Positions 5,616 to 7,805 of a stretch of 7,805 nt of DNA are shown here, one piece after another; positions within the stretch are counted from its first letter, which is position 1, and the number at the start of each line of letters is the position of its first letter. The notes beneath the pieces were generated by a model. The model did not search any database. It had not been told where the DNA came from and worked only from the letters and a program-made list of their open reading frames with translations. A program made the position numbers and the translations under genes. The stretch covers positions 1 to 7,805 of the forward strand of contig CAKTFD010000102.1 in NCBI GenBank assembly GCA_934553285.1. Reading direction: 5' to 3'. The DNA comes from an uncultured Faecalibacterium sp. (lineage in GTDB: Bacteria > Bacillota > Clostridia > Oscillospirales > Ruminococcaceae).

Positions 5616-6488
5616 ATGAGCAAGATCGCCATCCTGACCGATTCTTCCTGCGACATCCCGCAGGAGCTTGCCGAAAAGTACGGCATTGACATTATGAGTT
5701 TCCACATCCTGCTGGATGATGTGGATTATATTGAGCGGGAAAGCTGCACCAACACTGAGTTTTACGATAAGATGCGCACTGCCAAAGGCATCCCGTCCAC
5801 TGCAGCCATCACCCCCCTCCAGTTCTGTGAAAAATACTGCCAGTATGTGGACGAGGGCTACACCGATGTGATCCATGTGACCATCAACAAGACTGCTTCC
5901 TCCACCTACAACAACGCCCTGATGGCGCAGAGCATGCTGCGGGAGGAGCGCCCCGAGCACCATCTGAACATCCATCTGCTGGACCCGCACACCTATTCCA
6001 TGGTGTTTGGCTGGTACCTGTGCGAGATGGCCCGTAAGCTGCAGAACGGCGCAGAGATCCGCCATGTGATCCAGGAGTTCAACAAGCAGATGAACTGCAT
6101 GGAGATCGTGCTTGGCCCCTACAGCCTGAAGCAGATGAAAAAGAGCGGCCGCATCTCCGCCGCCGCTGCCGTAATGGGCGAGATGATGGGCATCCGCCCC
6201 ATCATCACCCTGATCGATGGCAAGACCCGCGTAGATGCCAAGGTGCGCGGCGACGACAAGGTAGTGCCTGCCATGGTGGATCTGTGCCAGAAGCGCGCCG
6301 GGGATGTGGAGGATTTTGAGTATATGATCGGCCACACCAACATCCCGCAGGCTGCTGATCTGGAAAAGGCCTGCCGCAAGGCTTTTGGCAAGCCGCCGCT
6401 GTTCGTGTTTGAGCTGGGCGGTGTCGTTTCTGCCAACACCGGCCCCGACACGATCGCGCTGGTGTATACCGGCCACCCCAGAGGGTAA
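5616..6488 (+). CDS. DegV-family (FakB-like) fatty-acid-binding protein
   Basis: DegV/FakB proteins bind a fatty acid in a buried tunnel and, in the characterised system, present it to the kinase FakA. The 290 residues are typical. Conserved segments are TDSSCDIP (8-15), PSTAAITP (60-67), the SSTYNNA segment (95-101), and KKSGRIS (175-181) followed by the usual hydrophobic GxxxGIRPII stretch. The usual C-terminal GTHxGPG motif is VSANTGP here (271-277), with Asn274 where His is normally found. The segment after beta strand three, DPHTYSM (123-129), also differs from the common DSxxxSMG. The fold is clear but the binding mode may differ. ATG at 5616 is preferred (GAGGG at 5606-5610, five bases ahead) over an in-frame ATG at 5598 inside trmL. 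Last gene of the operon; no fakA is in the window. Confidence 0.9.
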   Translation: MSKIAILTDSSCDIPQELAEKYGIDIMSFHILLDDVDYIERESCTNTEFYDKMRTAKGIPSTAAITPLQFCEKYCQYVDEGYTDVIHVTINKTASSTYNNALMAQSMLREERPEHHLNIHLLDPHTYSMVFGWYLCEMARKLQNGAEIRHVIQEFNKQMNCMEIVLGPYSLKQMKKSGRISAAAAVMGEMMGIRPIITLIDGKTRVDAKVRGDDKVVPAMVDLCQKRAGDVEDFEYMIGHTNIPQAADLEKACRKAFGKPPLFVFELGGVVSANTGPDTIALVYTGHPRG

Positions 6489-6505
6489 ACCTGATCTGAA
6501 ATTCC

Positions 6506-6546
6506 GGGATAGCGGAGTGCCTGCGGGCACTCTGCTATCCCTTTTT
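6506..6546 (+). terminator. Intrinsic terminator of the pdxY-trmL-degV operon
   Basis: A 16-bp stem (6506-6521 with 6526-6541, one G-T pair) with a TGCG tetraloop and five T residues at 6542-6546. It lies 17 bases after the degV stop. Textbook form. Confidence 0.93.
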
Positions 6547-6592
6547 GCGTCCTTTTTCCGTAAACAGCCCAGCGTAGCGCAGCGGGCGAGCC

Positions 6593-6606
6593 GAATCGGC
6601 CGATTC
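6593..6606. repeat. Perfect 14-bp palindrome, candidate operator
   Basis: GAATCGGCCGATTC is self-complementary over all 14 bases and has no spacer. It ends four bases before the -35 region of the queT promoter. Its position suggests a binding site for a dimeric regulator, but no regulator is identified. Confidence 0.4.
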
Positions 6607-6609
6607 CCA

Positions 6610-6638
6610 TTGCATTCCGTCCGATTTTATGCTATACT
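6610..6638 (+). promoter_or_regulatory. Promoter of the queT transcript
   Basis: TATACT (6633-6638) preceded by TGC forms an extended -10. TTGCAT (6610-6615) is a half-matching -35 at 17-base spacing. Transcription would begin near 6645, leaving room for the riboswitch in the leader. Confidence 0.6.
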
Positions 6639-6679
6639 CCCTTCTGCTGTGTTTTTTTGCGCAGTATCCTTAAAGAGCA

Positions 6680-6776
6680 ACTTAGGATTTTAGGCTCCCC
6701 GGTGCTACTCGAGCAGCGCCGGGCCAAACCCACAGGAGCTGGCGGTTCCTGTGCGGTCAAAATCAAACCGCTGGAG
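6680..6776 (+). promoter_or_regulatory. preQ1-III-type riboswitch controlling queT
   Basis: The leader starts with ACTTAGGATTTTAGGCTCCC (6680-6699), which I recognise from the class III preQ1 riboswitch of Faecalibacterium. Visible structure: a 9-bp hairpin (6698-6706 with 6715-6723, one G-T), a 7-bp hairpin (6731-6737 with 6747-6753), a possible pseudoknot pairing GATTTT (6686-6691) with AAAATC (6759-6764), and a 5-bp stem option (6753-6757 with 6767-6771) that ends in the ribosome binding site. The ribosome binding site itself (GGAG, 6773-6776) is complementary to CTCC at 6695-6698. Binding of preQ1, a queuosine precursor, would be expected to hide it and lower translation of the transporter. 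The gene served, QueT, agrees. No T run follows, so control is probably at translation initiation. Confidence 0.88.
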
Positions 6777-6783
6777 TATTATC

Positions 6784-7311
6784 ATGAATCAGAATCCTTC
6801 CGTCCGTAAACTGGTGCACTGCGGCATGGTGGCAGCCATCTATGTGGTGCTGTGCCTGGCGCTGCAGCCGCTCTCCTATGGTGCCGTACAGGTGCGTGTA
6901 GCCGAGGCCCTGTGCCTGCTGCCCGTGTTTGGTGCCGAGTACATCGTGGGTGTTGTGCTGGGCTGCTTCCTGGCAAACCTCCTGGGTTCCACCATCGTGG
7001 ATGTGATCTTTGGCACCCTGGCCACCCTGCTGGCCTGCCTGGTCACCTACAAGCTGCGCCACCTGCGCTTTAAGGGGCTGGCCATTGCCGCAAGCCTGCC
7101 GCCGGTGCTGTTCAACGCTGTGATCATCGGCATCGAGATCGCCGTGATGTTCCCAGACCCCTCGTCCAGTGCCCCCATCTGGCTGGCCTGCATCACCAAC
7201 GGCATCTCGGTGGGCATCGGCGAGCTGCTCAGCTGCACGGTGCTGGGCGTTGTGCTGGTAAAGCTGATCGAGAGCAACGCCGCACTGCGCAAGATCTTTG
7301 GGGCGGAATAA
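6784..7311 (+). CDS. queT: Queuosine precursor transporter, ECF S-component
   Basis: Integral membrane substrate-binding subunit of an energy-coupling-factor transporter, importing a queuosine precursor such as preQ1 or preQ0. The 175 residues are dominated by about five or six hydrophobic segments (roughly 10-30, 43-63, 66-89, 98-122 and 132-161). Family signatures are VQVRVAEALCLLPVFG (35-50), GCFLANLLGS (60-69) and DVIFGTLATLLA (73-84). The start is ATG at 6784 with CTGGAG at 6771-6776; an in-frame GTG at 6751 lies inside the riboswitch fold and is rejected. The shared energizing module (EcfA, EcfA', EcfT) is not nearby, as is usual for group II ECF transporters. A HAD phosphatase follows after 15 bases, so the two are probably co-transcribed. 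Confidence 0.93.
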   Translation: MNQNPSVRKLVHCGMVAAIYVVLCLALQPLSYGAVQVRVAEALCLLPVFGAEYIVGVVLGCFLANLLGSTIVDVIFGTLATLLACLVTYKLRHLRFKGLAIAASLPPVLFNAVIIGIEIAVMFPDPSSSAPIWLACITNGISVGIGELLSCTVLGVVLVKLIESNAALRKIFGAE

Positions 7312-7326
7312 CATAAGGAGGTTCCC

Positions 7327-7805
7327 ATGCAGCCAAACGGTATGATCTTCTGGGACTGGAACGGCACCCTGATGGACGATGTGGACTTTACCCACGGATG
7401 CCTGAACTGGATGCTGGAGACCCATGGTTACCCGCAGCGGTACGACCTGGCTGCATACCGGGAGCTGTTCGGCTTCCCCATCGAGGCCTACTACCGCCGC
7501 GCAGGGTTCGACTTTGCGCGGCATCCCTACCCGGAGCTGGCTGCGCGCTTTATGGCGCACTACAACGCCGGTGTGGCCTCCTGCCCGGTAACGGCACATG
7601 CCGCTGATACGCTGGCAGCGCTGGCCCGCCGGGGCTGGCAGCAGGCTGTCCTTTCCGCCTCCCGCCGCGATTACCTGATCGAGCAGGTATCCACCCGGGG
7701 TCTGCAGGGCTTTTTTACCGAGTTGCTCGGCCTTGCGGACATTTACGGCGTAAGCAAGGTACAGCTTGGCACCGACTATCTGCGCCGCACCGGCATCGAC
7801 CCGGC
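7327..7805 (+). CDS. HAD-family hydrolase, 3'-truncated by the window edge
   Basis: The first 159 codons of a haloacid-dehalogenase-superfamily protein, probably a phosphoglycolate-phosphatase-like small-molecule phosphatase. Motif I is DWNGT (10-14): Asp10 is the expected nucleophile, while the second position, normally the acid/base Asp of DxDGT, is Asn12. A helical cap follows. Motif II is in AVLSAS (107-112, Ser110) and the motif III lysine is probably Lys144 (VSK). Motif IV, with the metal-binding acidic residues, lies past the end of the window. AAGGAGG at 7315-7321 is five bases before ATG. It follows queT by 15 bases and is probably in the same riboswitch-controlled transcript. The substrate is unknown. 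Confidence 0.85.
   Translation, partial: MQPNGMIFWDWNGTLMDDVDFTHGCLNWMLETHGYPQRYDLAAYRELFGFPIEAYYRRAGFDFARHPYPELAARFMAHYNAGVASCPVTAHAADTLAALARRGWQQAVLSASRRDYLIEQVSTRGLQGFFTELLGLADIYGVSKVQLGTDYLRRTGIDP

Noticed and set aside
6751..6783. Upstream GTG start for queT
   Set aside because: It falls inside the riboswitch stem and pseudoknot and has no free ribosome binding site. ATG at 6784 follows CTGGAG.
6763..7599. 278-codon minus-strand frame opposite queT and the HAD gene
   Set aside because: A shadow frame rich in His, Gln, Gly and Ala, with no domain, opposite two recognisable families.

Overview
The window looks like chromosomal DNA from a strictly anaerobic, GC-rich Firmicute of the Faecalibacterium / Oscillospiraceae (Ruminococcaceae) type. 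The grounds are a stand-alone group B-type [FeFe] hydrogenase, Firmicute-style AGGAGG ribosome binding sites, strongly C/G-ending codons, and a leader before queT that closely resembles the preQ1-III riboswitch class, whose structurally studied member comes from Faecalibacterium prausnitzii. No mobile elements, CRISPR arrays, tRNAs or rRNAs are visible. Codon use looks uniform across the genes, so nothing suggests recent transfer.

Layout: (1) 22-1317, mtaB, a tRNA A37 methylthiotransferase. (2) 1318-1564, an AT-rich promoter region followed by a GC-rich leader that can fold into two successive bulged hairpins and a U6 run. I do not recognise this leader. (3) 1565-3118, a 517-residue [FeFe] hydrogenase with its own strong terminator. 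(4) 3181-3353, a regulatory region with two perfect TTGACA boxes, driving a 157-residue secreted protein (3354-3827) that resembles a single NEAT domain. (5) 3837-3876, a long terminator stem between convergent genes, followed by a minus-strand 68-residue glycine-zipper membrane protein (3877-4083). (6) A divergent promoter region, then a three-gene operon: pdxY (TTG start, 4259-5107), trmL (4-nt overlap) and degV, closed by a 16-bp terminator at 6506-6546. (7) A 14-bp palindrome, an extended -10 promoter and a preQ1-III-type riboswitch controlling queT (6784-7311), followed 15 nt later by a HAD-family phosphatase cut by the window edge.

Functional links: three genes concern the tRNA anticodon loop. 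MtaB acts at position 37, TrmL on the ribose at position 34, and QueT imports a precursor for queuosine at position 34. PdxY salvages vitamin B6 and QueT salvages a deazapurine, which fits a gut organism that relies on imported cofactors. The hydrogenase probably handles reduced-ferredoxin electrons during fermentation; no maturation genes lie in the window.

The best leads for something undescribed are the hydrogenase leader RNA and the NEAT-like secreted protein, which lacks the usual heme tyrosines and sits behind a double TTGACA control region. The preQ1-III element is a known class.
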